Positions 23,449-40,432 of a stretch of 64,000 bases of DNA are shown one piece after another. How positions within the stretch are numbered: the first letter of the stretch is position 1; the number at the start of each line of letters is the position of its first letter. A program made the translations under genes and the position numbers. Source of the DNA: Iris pallida (Eukaryota > Streptophyta > Magnoliopsida > Asparagales > Iridaceae); assembly GCA_029216955.1 (NCBI GenBank), contig JANAVB010009598.1:24703361-24767360 (forward strand), given 5' to 3'. The notes beneath the pieces are model-generated. The model saw only the letters and a list, made by a program, of their open reading frames with translations. It searched no databases and had not been told where the DNA came from.

Positions 23449-24709
23449 CTGGTCCAGGAAATCATGGATTGGACTGAGCTGGACAGGCCTGGGTCCAGGG
23501 GCAGATGCATAGGTTTAGGCCAGAGCCCGTTCCTAATATATATAGGTAGGCTTGACATAGAGAAGTTGGTATATGTATTAATCAATAAACCATTTTGATT
23601 GGTTAATGGATTAAATAATTAGGAAGTTTTTGATAGGATTAGTTAATAATTAGAAGTAGAATTTTTTGAAAAATAGAGTAATGGGTAATTAGTAATATAT
23701 TTTAGGAATATATAGCTTTCAAATAAGAATTTTTAGAATATTTACTAAGAGAGATTTGTGTCTTTTGACATAGATTTTCAGGACCTTGGACTTGCTCACC
23801 TACAACAAACCAGGCAAGTACACTACATCTTGGGCTATACTTGCATTATTGTCATGCATTCCATATTGGACACTTGGTCGACACGGAGTTATTGATTGTA
23901 CTCATTGTTTCCATATTATACTTATTATTCATTGATTGATTGTTTGTGCCTCAGGGGGTTGGGAGAATATTTAATTTGCATGTGATCAAACCCCTTAGTA
24001 TAATATTGTTGATAGCTTAACCACACATCATGAACGTGTGTTTAAGTCGTACCTCATTCTATTGTTCTATTGTACTTACCATTCGATCACATATAGATTA
24101 ATATTTCAATCACTATTGCATTGGTTGATTGTTCATGGTTTCAGTTATTGTACTATTATTCAGTTACAGGTAGGTTAGTCCATATTATTGTTGCATTATA
24201 GCTTTATATTGTATACGTTCATTTCTTAGGGTTGTACTTTGCTCCTTTCCTGATTGGATATGTTACAGGTGAGACCGACACAGATCTTTACACTAGTTAT
24301 TGTGGTCCTGCAGAGGACATAGTCAGGAATGACCTAGTTCAGGATGTGGATCCAGCTGTTGATCCATAGATCTAGAGTGCTATGTTGTAGTTACTTTCCT
24401 AGTGTTGATTTATGTTGTTTTGATGTTGTGTCATGTTGTTGGATGACTGTAAAATAATAGCTTAGGAGTCACTTTACTTTTTCACCAAATTTGTTTTCGG
24501 GCATTCTTTGTAAAAGTGTACTCCAAAAAGCAGTAAAAACTGTGATGATGACCGTTCTGATTGTACGTTATAGATGCAGTGATGAGAGATTGATATTACA
24601 TGGTTGGAGATGACTAAGGTTAACATAGCTGACTACTACTCATGTTTACAACAACATAGGTTGGATATGTCCGACTTGTATCCAATTATCTGGGAGTGGG
24701 GCGTGACAA
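23449..24709 (+). repeat. LTR V, 3' portion
   Basis: Ends TGGGAGTGGGGCGTGACA at 24709, the terminus shared by this group of LTRs. It has a TATA-like stretch near 23538 (CCTAATATATATAGG). Its 5' part must lie left of 19732, because the X-type solo LTR is inserted in it or at its edge. The start could not be identified. The next bases are not the leader motif, so this is a 3' or solo LTR. Confidence 0.5.
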
Positions 24710-25511
24710 TACTCAATATTGTGATCTCTATATTGTCCAAGTAAAAATTTCCTACGTCTCAATATTACCATAAAATTTCTACAAAGCTTTATATCTATCT
24801 TAAGTACAGTGCTTATCGAAATCATTCCACTCATAACGAGATCTTCGAGTCAATCCAACTCTTTTATATGGATGGTCATATTCAAATTAGGAAATCGAAA
24901 CTAACTCTATAGTTCCACTATATGTTCTCTCCAATCCCTTTAATCATTATGATTGAGAAATATCATGTCTTCCTTACTAAACCAAACTAAATTGTTATAC
25001 TACTAATCCATCTCTATCTAACATAGGTAAATAGTAGAATGGTTTAGTCCAATGATCCTAGGGTCTCTCTTAGGTTGGCGCATATATGAATTCCATACTA
25101 TCACTTTAATCTAACCAGTCTATCTAGTCCATGCATCTGTACTAATACTTCCTACCTTAGAATATTATATTTCCCTCAAGTATTCTGTGAACCTTACTTC
25201 TATCCTATAAGAAGAATATAATCAAAGGGGTTTTATCAAGCACGAGTGTTCTATCCTATGAGGTTCAAGGACGATAGTAGAATTCAAAGAAGTTCTAATA
25301 GCAATATGGATTGAAATCCAAATTCACTTATGCTAATGCACGCTCGCTCGATATAGTAACGTAACCGACACGATATGCCCTGACCTACATGGGCCACCAC
25401 AACCAAAAAGCTAAGGGAATAACCTATTATGTTAAGGGTGAGTAGAACATGGAAATGTCAACTAGTTGTCTACATTATTAGCCCAATGATTATATCATGT
25501 TTTGAATATGG
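24710..25511 (-). repeat. Interior/leader remnant of a minus-strand element
   Basis: Mostly featureless. Near its right end, GATATAGTAACGTAACCGA followed by GACCTACATGGGCCACCAC (25382-25400) matches the leader next to the 5' LTR of W (45842-45896) and X. Here no LTR start follows, so the piece is orphaned. The remaining 110 bp up to the Z insertion are unassigned. Confidence 0.4.
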
Positions 25512-26759
25512 CTAATTGTCACGACCGCACCCTAGAGTAAGGGCACGAGAAGTGGGTACGTCCAGCCTACGCCGCAGTATCGACGGTAGAACGCTATCCT
25601 AGGTCAATCATCTAACAATATAAAAGTACCTGTACAGTTTATACTCTTCGAATGGAGGTGACAAACAGAAAACAATCTCAATCACATCTAGGTAGAAGAA
25701 TAAAAGATAGATAGATAGACAGTAACTCAAGGAGAACAGTAGAATAGATGAAATAAGTCTAAGTGTCTAGGATACATAACATCAGAATGCCAACTCATAA
25801 TACAATAAGTCTAAGAGTCTATATATCTCAACATCTCAAAATACAACTCAGATGTGAGGCAAAATGATAATACAGAAAAGACTGTCTAGCTAAACTAGCC
25901 TAGACTACTGGGCAACATCCTCAGCTGCAGGTGGATCCTGCTGAGGGTCCACAACATAAGTATCATCTAGTCCTGCTCCATAATAGGTAGACACCAGGGC
26001 CTCATCCTCATCCTCTGTAATATTTTCAACAGGTCCAGTCAGGACAGGAACGAGCACAATACATCTCACGCAGTGCATAATATGATAGGAAATATAAAGC
26101 ATGCAATAGAGTAAAATACAGGAACTGCTGAAGGAAGATACATGTAGCAAAAGATATAGCTGTAAAGGAAATATCTACTGTATATAGAGAACTAGCAGTG
26201 ACTAGTGAGTCAGAGTAAAATATAGACATGTGAATGGCATAGGAGATTCATGACTACAGCTAGAAGTGATTCATGACTACAACTACAGGGATAATATCCA
26301 CATGACTATTTCCACTCCCCCATCCCCTATCAATACACAAGGATCTGTTCAAGCCCATAAATGGGTGATACATGAGTGATTCATGAAGATTCATGAAGGC
26401 TCGGTGATCATGAGAGTACATGAGTCACTAGCTGATACATGAAGATTCATGATAATAGAAGCATGAGATACATGATGATTCGTGAAACGCACAACATGCT
26501 GTATCTGATGCTCCCGAGAGGGATAACATCTCATGAAAAGATCCATATAGTACCAATCCGTGATAACAATCGTGTCAGCATCAAGTAAAGTAATCTAGAG
26601 CAAGAATATAAATCTGGGCAAGTATGAAACGGTCAGAGAATGTACTCGCCTGATAACTGAATGTCTGAAGAGGATATACTGCCTGAGGAGAGATGTATGG
26701 CTCCTAATCAGAGCAACCCAAGTCACAATGTATCCACAATGGTAAAAATAGAGTATACA

Positions 26760-27230
26760 ATGCATACTACATGATTCTAGGTCAACTGGTCAAAAGTCAA
26801 CTCTTGGTCAACTCAACAGTCAAACTAGGTCACAGGAAGTCATACTAGGTCACAGGGAATCAAACTAAGTTAAATAAAGTCAAACAAGGTCAAACTGGTC
26901 TAATCTAGGTTAAAGTCAACTCTTGGTCAACATTCTAATCAAACTAGTCAAATACTAGTCAACATGATCAATCTGGGTCAAGTCTAGGTCAAACTTAGAC
27001 CAACTAAGGTATTGGTCAAACAAAGACTAGTCAGCAAGGTAATTAGGTCAAACAAAGACTAGTCAATAAGGTAATTGGGTCAAACATGGTCAGACTAGTT
27101 AAACTAGTCATTTTTAGGTTAACCCTAGTCAATTCTAGGTTAACTAGGTCAAATTTGACCTAAGGTTGACTTTGGTCAACCCTTAGTCAACAAGGGTCAA
27201 TTTGTAGGTGTTTAGGTCATTAGGTCAATT
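26760..27230. repeat. GTCAA/TTGAC-rich block, Z left LTR
   Basis: Dozens of copies of AGGTCAAA, TAGTCAA and GGTCAACT within 470 bp, irregularly spaced. On the minus strand this is TTGAC, the core of the plant W-box. The same block is at 33270-33720 in the right LTR, and a weaker relative lies at 1940-1990 and 13040-13110 in the Y repeats. Confidence 0.8.
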
Positions 27231-27310
27231 AGGGTTAGCCCCAAAGCCATAGGCTAGCATCTTGGCCATAGGCTATTGTCATAGGTTTCCATATAACCTA
27301 TATTTATAAG

Positions 27311-27694
<384 letters not shown>

Positions 27695-28139
27695 ACTTAT
27701 ATATTACATATATATAGAGATAAGTGAGAGAGAGAATTAGAGTGAGGGAGAGAGTTAACAGTGAGAGAGAGGGGAAGACTGCTGTATACAGCAAGGGGGG
27801 GTTCCAGATTCTGGAACCAAGAATGGGTCCCTAAACACATAATACACACACACAGTTACACATATATACATACATATGTATATACATACACAACTACCTA
27901 TACACACAACTACAAATCCTCAAATCTCACCTACACTCACACATACATATATACTATGTATATATATACTAAAAACACACTAATACATGTATAAAACATA
28001 TCAAAAATAGGTTTGAAATTCACTTTGAAAAGCGGGAAAAAATCCCAAATCTGGAATTAAGGCACTGTAGACTCGACTAGTAGGTAATCCCAATTACACA
28101 TACTAAACCGAGCTAAGGCTCGAATCTAATGGTTGGTAA

Positions 28140-28680
28140 CTGATGCCCCAAGTGTCCTCTAGTGTCTAGGGGGCCTGACACGACACCACGACACGGTTTG
28201 ACGTGTCCAAACTCAAAAGAACCCAATCGGGTAAACTGGGATACACAAACACGTACACAGCGTCGTGCACGCGGTTGCACGTCTCGTGCTCGCGACACAG
28301 GACACGACGCATCTCGTGCTCGTGTCCTCATGTACGCCACATGATAGGCTACACGCTCGTGTCACCACGAGGTGCCAACGTATCGTGTCCGCGCGACACG
28401 ATACGCGCGAAGTTGCCCCCGCGCGCGTGTGCGCTGACAGCGCGTGTCCAGTGCGAGTGAGATTTCTCACTCGACACGACACGACGCGCCACCAAACTTT
28501 GGGGGCATGTTCGCAGACATTGCCCCCGTGTCCATGTCAATTTTCTCGTGTCCTAGGTGCCTGTGCAGTGCGCACGAAGGGTGGGGTAGCAGGGCACGCA
28601 CGCGAGTCTCGTGCAGTGGGTTCGTGTCCATTTTGGACACGAACACAGCACGAAAACGTGCTCAGTCCACTTGGGTTGTG
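28140..28680. repeat. GACACG/CGTGTC-rich CpG block, Z left LTR
   Basis: About 540 bp with very many GACACG, CGTGTC and CTCGTG words on both strands, ending near TTCGTGTCCATTTTGGACAC. It has high CpG content inside an otherwise AT-rich LTR and is repeated at 34580-35120. It lies about 500 bp downstream of the TATA box in element orientation, so probably in the transcribed leader. Confidence 0.75.
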
Positions 28681-29740
28681 ACCTACTAGTCTAGGGCTAC
28701 ACAAAAATATAATTTGTTTTACATTTTGACAAAAACAGATCCTTTGTGGCATTTTATCAAACAAGGGTTTTCAAACACAGATACGTATCCGATATGGACA
28801 CCAAACCAATCCTATTTCCTACCAAACTTGACCCACAGTTCCATGGTATCTAGATGCATGCAACTATGAAGAGAAAACACAATATTAACAAGGTTTATAG
28901 GTATTTACCTATTTGGTGAAAAGTCAAGAAAATACCAAAGTAGGGGGGGTATCCTCTTCTCCTGGTGATGCCCAAAGCTCCACAAATCCTTGATAGCAGG
29001 CCCTAATTAGTATCCTCTAGTGTAGGGGAGTCCAATGCAAGAAACTAGAGGTGATTTGGATCAATATTGATCAAGTTGTGGGTGTTTGAAGAAAATGGGA
29101 TTTTGTGGGATTAAAATTCATGTAAAATGTCCATGAATTAATGTAAGGGGATTATATAGAATGTGTGGCTGCTAGGGGGGTCCTTGGCCGGCCATGGCAA
29201 GGGGGGGTGTCCTTGCCCTTTCCTTCATGGTTAAGGCAAGACTTTTGTGTAAAGGTTGAGATATTTTGAATGGTTTAAGCAAAATATCAATAAAGACAAT
29301 CTAGATATTTATGCCACTTTAACCCATGACTAAATATCCATCCTAAAGCTTCTAGGTTAGTAGCTAACCCCTAGATTAGGGCTAAACTAGATTAGGGACT
29401 AATCATGAGACTTACCAAGAATTAAATAATATTAAAATCACATAATCACAAATAAAATCTAGTAAATGACCAAAATACCCTTTTGGCCAAAAATCACTAA
29501 TTTGATGTTCTAAGCCTATGGCTAAGCTCACATGGTCATGGCAACTTCTAGTTTAAGGAATACTAGGGTTTACACTAAGGTTTTGCTAGTAAGTTACAAA
29601 GTCATAAGTCATGACTTAAAAAATGGTTTAACTTAACTAAAAATCACCAAAAATCATATTATGACTAAAATACCACTAATAAATAATAAAAATAATATTT
29701 TTTTCAAAAATACCCCTATTTCAAAAAACTGGGTGTTACA

Positions 29741-31986
29741 AGTCTACCCACCTTAAAATAATTTCGTCCTCGAAATTTAGATGGTCGTACCCTCCTAGGT
29801 CAGACCTCCAACAATCAGGGACGAAGCTACTACCTAGCAACATACAAGGTCAACAAGCAAAATATGGGTAGTAGGCCTATACTGGGTCATGTCCAAAATT
29901 GGCTGGCAGTTTTAGGTCATAAGGTGTCCTTAATTCAAATCGAAATCAAAAGTAACTCCATGGGGTAAATCAGGATGGAGCCTCGGGTCAGAAAAATCGT
30001 ACTAAGTAAATGAAGCACACGATGGTATGCCTGAGTGGGACACTAAGGTCATGGGTGTAGTATATCATGTCTAGGTCATGTATGTGGAGTCAGTTTTGAG
30101 AAAACAACTAGTCTTGTGTTCCAAATTTAAAAGTCACGGTAACGTGTCTATGATGATCATAATTTAGAGTGGGAAAGGTCTATGGCCTAAATTGAACCAG
30201 AAATTTGTGATGCAAATAGTAGTACCAGGGGAACAGGTTAAATGGAACAGTCTGTGGTCTCATCTAGGTGCACTAGTCATTCTAGATCAAGACTGTCCTA
30301 TGGTATCAAAACGTACAAGCAATCTAAGGTGTCCTAATTGGGAAGGTAAGGGAACAACAATCATCAAGGCTATAGGGCCGTCAACCATCCTATATGAAAA
30401 TTGATCATTAACAAGCAAGTGAGAAATTATTAAAAGTTACTATTCCATAAAGTGGTAAAAGAAAATTGAAAATTTAGGCACAAGCAATCACAAATAGATT
30501 TTAGTCTTGACACGATCTAAGTTGATCAAGTTCAGGATAAATCGAGATTTGGGCAAGATGGGAAATTAATGAAATCAAGTATGAGCACGAGCATCCAAAG
30601 ATGAAGATCCAGGTCATGATTAAATTTAATTCAACTGGATACGAATACGAGGTTCATAGGCGATAAAATAATTCCAAGGAGAATTGTCAAGGCTGTTGCG
30701 GATAAGATTCTAGGGCAAGTTTAATTATGTCTCCATCCACGTAAATTAATATATGAAAAGCGAACCAAAACGCAATAGGTTGATCAGACCATCATGCGCC
30801 GGTTCTGATTAGATAATATGTTAGTAGGTGTGCACCCAATAAAATATATCATGATCAAGCTCGAAAAGGATAAGCTTGTAAAACTAAGGATAAATTTGTA
30901 GCATAAGATATAAGTAAGGGTAGAAATGATGAAGGAAGATACATAGTCCAAGATCCTCAACCAATCGGGTCAAGCATTCAAGGTAAGGTACAAGGTTAAG
31001 TATTCAAGGATTCAAGCAGAACACCATCACATGCCAGGTCGAAAGAATTGAACCAAGGTGGATCTCTAATTGAAATAAGAATTAATTTAGTATCACGGTA
31101 GAGGTTATAGTTTAGCCATTTGACCAGAAAATCATATTAAGAAAATAGAGTACAAGGAGACGGGTTTCAGTAGGACATAGAATACCTATATGGAGGTAGG
31201 CTAGTCTTGGTCTTACATGCGAAGTTTGTTGGGAGGTAACAGCTAGTATTATACTCTGAATATCTAAGTCACGGTAAAGGACGTCTAATGATCTAGAATA
31301 GAAAGTGGGAGTTCAAGACGTGATAATTGATGCAAAAATTAAAGAAGATCAAATTAACCCACGGAATAAAATTAATTAGGAATCTAGTAAATAATTTAGG
31401 AATACAGCCCTAGGGATAGATAGGCTACTAGATGAATATAGTTAGGGTTCGATCAAATCAAAGGTCAAGGTTAGAAGGTCTCAATAAAGTCTTTATTTGA
31501 GGAAATGTCGAGTAAGTCAGGTTTGGAATACAGTCACATAGTTTGGTAGAAAGAGTTGAGCAAGATGCAAAAATAGAGGGGACAGTTCATTTCAATGGAA
31601 AGCAATTAGCAAGAGGATTAGATGGCAAGAAACAGATGAGAGTTTTCTCATAATGTGATTGAGTACCCTAAAATAAAGATATTAATATAACACAAAAAAA
31701 TTAAAATCAACAACTACAAAAATTTCAAAATCATCAACTAACACCAGGATTCAAAGTTCTACAGTGAATCCTCCAAAATCAAATTCAATTAAGGGAAAAG
31801 GAGTTTAAATCGAAATTTCAATAAGATTCTCAAGGGTCATCCCAGGAATCTCTCAAGGTATCCTAACAATGATTGAGTATCCTCTCTCACTAAGCCTATT
31901 CCTCCAATCCTATCACAGGCTGTAGTGATACTCTAGTTCGAATATCACTACATAAACTCGACCTGCATGGGCCACCACTAAAAATG
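29741..31986 (-). other. Z interior, no coding capacity seen
   Basis: 2246 bp between the LTRs. The polypurine-like tract lies at the left edge (29741-29775, minus strand GGACGAAATTATTTTAAGG) and the primer-site leader at the right edge (31960-31984). No gag, protease, reverse transcriptase or integrase motif is seen in any frame, and the longest frame (30192-30404) has no family features. Reverse transcription would depend on proteins from another element. Confidence 0.75.
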
Positions 31987-36177
<4,191 letters not shown>

Positions 36178-36299
36178 CTAATCAATTGAGTTTAACATAA
36201 TGACATCACTAATATTCATGTTATCACTATCATGTTGCTACTTAAACTTAGCATTGTCCTAATATTAATATTGCTATGCTTGTATCATATTGGTTTTGT

Positions 36300-37567
36300 T
36301 TGTCTAACATGTATTTGTAGACATGCTGTAAGCATGATCAAGCTTTGTCAAACCAGGACATATGCAATAGAGAATTATTGATGGGCCAAAGACGGCGTTA
36401 TACAAGAAGATTTCTCTGAACCGCCTAACGACCTATCCGGGGCCTCGCATCGGGGGTTCCGCTGCCCGGTCAGCGGACAGGGGTCTAGGGGGCAGTGCCC
36501 TCCGTCAGAGGTTCGGAGGCGAAGCCCCCGAAAGGTATTCAGATTTCCAGATCTGTTTATCTTCGGACGACTGCCGTCAAGTGAAAAAGGCGTCTTCAAG
36601 TCTGCTCAAATATCTAAAGAAAGACGTCATCAAAGGGTTCTTGGTTTTCCTATTTTATCAATGTATTTTTCATATTTATTGAGTCTAGGAATACGATGTA
36701 CACTGCATCGTACTGGCAAATAGGCTACCCAAGAAACGTTTTCAAAATATCCTTTCATTTTGAAAATAAGTCCACTTACAAAAGCCCAAACTACTTCCTA
36801 ACTGTTTGACTTTTCAAAAAGCCCAAAAACCAGTTTGCAAAAACCTAACAGAACCCTAGCAGAACTCGGCCCGAATTCGGCCAGAGTTCGGCCAGAGTTC
36901 GGTTAGTGAACGTTGCTTATTGAACTTGGTCTTCCTGCAGTTACGGATCCCAACGAGATTTTCTCATAGAGTTCTGTCTGAATTCTGCCCGAATTCTGTC
37001 AGAATTCTGCCTTTGGAAAAACTATAAATAGAGAAGGATTTCGATTATTTTAACTCATACACTCATTCACTTTCATATCTCTTCTCTATAAGCCTACTAC
37101 TTCTTTCAAAGTGTTCTGAGCTTTCATTTTCAAATCCCAAGCTAGTTACAATCCTCTAGTCGATTTGCCAGTGCGGTACGGTCTAGAAGTTTCAGAGTGA
37201 TTGTAATCGGAGGCTTGATTGAAGAAAGACTCTTCACAATTGAAGTTGGTCGAGTACTTCGGATCAAAGCTCGCGTTGTAGAAGTTGCAAGAACTTCGGA
37301 TAAAAACTTGTGGTAATTTTTCATAGTGGATTCAACTGGAAGCTAGAGTTCTTCCGACTGGACTAGTCCTCACAAGAGAAAAACCAGTATACATCCTTGT
37401 GTTTGCGTTTGCTCTCTACTCTCTACTTTTTATTTACATATCTGTGATATATATATTATCTGTGATCTTGTCACTAACATTTTTAAATAGTTAATTTCCG
37501 CTGCCTACTCTATTCACCCCCCCTCTAGAGTATTGCGCTTTACAACTCGTTCCTACAATCGGTCCTA
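36300..37567 (+). repeat. Ty1/copia-like LTR remnant (approximate bounds)
   Basis: Features in order: GGGGGCAGTGCCCTCC and GGCGAAGCCCCCGA inverted phrases (36480-36530), repeated GAATTCGGCC/GAATTCTGCC phrases (36870-37010), a TATA box CTATAAATAGAG (about 37022), and a C-run CACCCCCCCTCTAGAG (37517-37532) followed by a short ACA end. That C-run is common at the 3' end of SIRE/Maximus-type copia LTRs. No adjacent coding region survives. The tail to 37629 is unassigned. Confidence 0.4.
37022..37033 (+). promoter_or_regulatory. TATA box of copia-like LTR
   Basis: CTATAAATAGAG in a typical LTR promoter position, followed by ACTCATACACTCATTCAC. Confidence 0.4.
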
Positions 37568-40094
37568 CAAGTCTCTCTACGATGTGCTTTGAAAGTTGGC
37601 ACTCGGTCTTTGAACCTCACGATTGAGTTTGTAACGCCTTAGTCCCAAAATACGTAGGACCAGGTGTACGTATACATGCCAGCAGTATATCACCAATGGG
37701 CCAATCTACTTAACAAGCCCAGTAGCGAATGCTTAAGCTATAAATCATGATAGAAAAATCCATAACAAACAACACTAGTCATAGGTACAGTGCTAAACTC
37801 ATCTACACAGAAAACATGACACAGAGATAATGATACTAATAGTGAAACTATCTAGCAGTAAAGATTAATAATAAAGAAATGTACGGGGAAAATAACCCAT
37901 CATCACACCATAAAAATAAAAGAGTATCCAACTACAAGTCCGCTGAACTAAATAGAAATATAAATAGCAATGACTAAGATAAGCATGACATGAATCAAGA
38001 AAAGTTCTCCGAAACTATCTCGTCGTCCTGTATTGGTAAGGCTCCAATATCAGCTCCTGAACCGTAAACCTCAGGATAAATCTCCTCGTCTTTACCTTGA
38101 AAATAATCCGATCCTCAGGGGACGTAGCAAGACACATAATATACAAGCTAACTTTGACAGTAATAACATGCATGAAAAGATACAAAATGGTACAAGAAAT
38201 AAAGACTGAGAAATACATAGTACAAGAGTGAAAATGTAAAGAATGTGGCATGCTGTCGAGAATCGTGTGCTAGTAAACATGACTACGAGTAAATCGTGGT
38301 AAACTGCAATCCGATGGTGACTAACGGTCCTATAGATTGTAGCCCGGTGGTTGCTAACAACCTATAGTAAGTCTCTACCGCAGCCCGGTGGTTGCTAACG
38401 ATCGGGAGTGGTCAAGTATAGTCAACGTCTAATACCAATATTCTTGCCTAAACTAAGTCAAATCAATCATGTCTAGTCCAAGACAAGTCAATGTAAAGGA
38501 AACAGGTCATAAGAATACACAACAATAAATCACAAGACACATACATGAATAGAAAAAGATGGTATGACAGATAATAATATAAAATAGAAAAATCTACTAC
38601 GTGCACGTAAAACTATGAAAAAAGTAAGCAACATGAGTATGAACAAATATAATGAGGGACAATAACAGAGAAATAAGGAACATGCATAAAATATACTGTA
38701 TATTTCGACAAGGTACACTTGCTTGCAAGTTGCCTAAGTCCGCTCCCAAGTCTTAGTCCAAGGCCTAATGAAGAACACATATATATAAACACAAAATTAA
38801 TATCCAATAATATATATTTTTATATATAATAATATATTTTACTAGATCCAACCATCCTATAGTAGTTATTTGATCTAATTTAATCCAACCTACTTTCTGG
38901 TAGTCTAAATAATCAAATCTAATTAACTACTTAATCCAATTAACTACGTATTAAATATTCCGTAAAGGATGGGTTATTTCAAAATAAAAGTAAAAGATAG
39001 GGGCTAAGTGAAAATCTTTATACTATGCTATCATGTTACCTCAAAAAGAGAGACCATTATTATATATGTATATATGTTAAAAACCCCTTCTTAAATAAAG
39101 AATTGGTTATATATGTTTAAGTGGAAGTTAAGGAGGTTAAGTGCAAACTTTGCACTTCTTTACTATGGATTTTGGCTGGAGAAGAAAAGGTGAGTCAGCA
39201 ACTTACTCCTTAGGAGTCGTATGAAAAGACAAAAATAAGGGTGTATGTATAAATTACCTACTCAATTAAAGTTGTATTGGAAAGAGAGAATTACTTTTCT
39301 CCTTCTCCTTCCTATATGGTACATGTGTAGATGGCGTATGGGAAAAAGACAACAGGAATATCAATAAGCTATTCATCTTCTTCTCCTATATTATATTAAC
39401 AATAAATAGTTCTTTACCAAGCTAGCTTGATATATATGAACTAAGGAAGAGAAGAAAACCAAATAGAATCCTAACTTACTATATACCACCTTTTTTTCTT
39501 CCTACCAGTATAACATACACATATGATGTCTATAGCCATGAATAATATTTAGGAGGATGCGTTACCAGAGAGTTGGCGTACGCAGAGGCGTCAACGTGTC
39601 AGCGGGTCGACGAGTGCGACGCGTGTCGCTAGGTTGCTCCAAAGGAGGAAGATGGTAATGCTTAAGTTTTTGTTTTAATATTTTTCTTTTATAAAAAAAT
39701 GAAGGGTTGGGGGTTAAGGAATGGAAGGGTCGGGGTTATGAAATGGAAGAGGTTGGAGGTTATAGAATAGAAGAGGTTAGGGGTTACAGAATGGAAGAGG
39801 TTGGGGGTTATCTATATAGGAATGGAAAGAGAGGGTAGATTTTAGTTAAGTTGGGCTTGGTATTAAAGAGTAAGAAAATAAGGATTAGGCTGGACCCAGA
39901 CAAACGCTAAAGGAAATATATAAAAATATATAGTCTAAAAATAAATAGAAAACTGTTTGGCTTTAGAATTGGGTCGTGGAAAATAAATAATTCTTAGGTG
40001 GGTGTTTAGATTGGACTTGGCCAAGCATATGGTCAGTAGTTAGTTGAAGAAAGTACTTATAAAAGGCTATATATATATATATATATATATATAT

Positions 40095-40246
40095 AGCCGA
40101 TCTTCTCTGATTTCCCCTTTCCTCTTCCTCGGTCAGTCCGCGACAAAGTCCTTTCCGCTTCGCGCCTCTGTTTCCTAAAATACTTTAGCGAAGCGGGAAA
40201 GCAGAAAAACAATCAGGTAATCAAGAAAGGCTGAAAGTCAGAAAGG

Positions 40247-40280
<34 letters not shown>

Positions 40281-40432
40281 CCGATCTTCTCTGATTTCCC
40301 CTTTCCTCTTCCTCGGTCAGTCCGCGACAAAGTCCTTTCCGCTTCGCGCCTCTGTTTCCTAAAATACTTTAGCGAAGCGGGAAAGCAGAAAAACAATCAG
40401 GTAATCAAGAAAGGCTGAAAGTCAGAAAGGCT
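40095..40432. repeat. 154-bp direct duplication split by (TA)n, left end of organelle-like insert
   Basis: 40095-40248 and 40279-40432 are identical as far as I can read. Each copy starts AGCCGATCTTCTCTG and ends GTCAGAAAGGCT. A 30-bp TA run lies between them and a similar run precedes the first. The LTR just upstream also reads AAAAGGCTATATA, so the same AAAGGCT precedes each TA run. Confidence 0.9.

Noticed and set aside
25905..26150. 81-codon minus-strand frame conserved at 32376-32621
   Set aside because: It is the same LTR position in both Z LTRs, which are young; conservation is by recent common origin.
28113..28764. Cluster of overlapping open frames up to 138 codons (and its copy at 34552-35203)
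   Set aside because: All lie in a CpG-rich GACACG block of the Z LTR, are open on both strands and have no conserved motif; high GC lowers stop frequency.
36375..36599. 74-codon minus-strand frame in the copia-like LTR
   Set aside because: Lies over inverted GC-rich LTR phrases; no family features.
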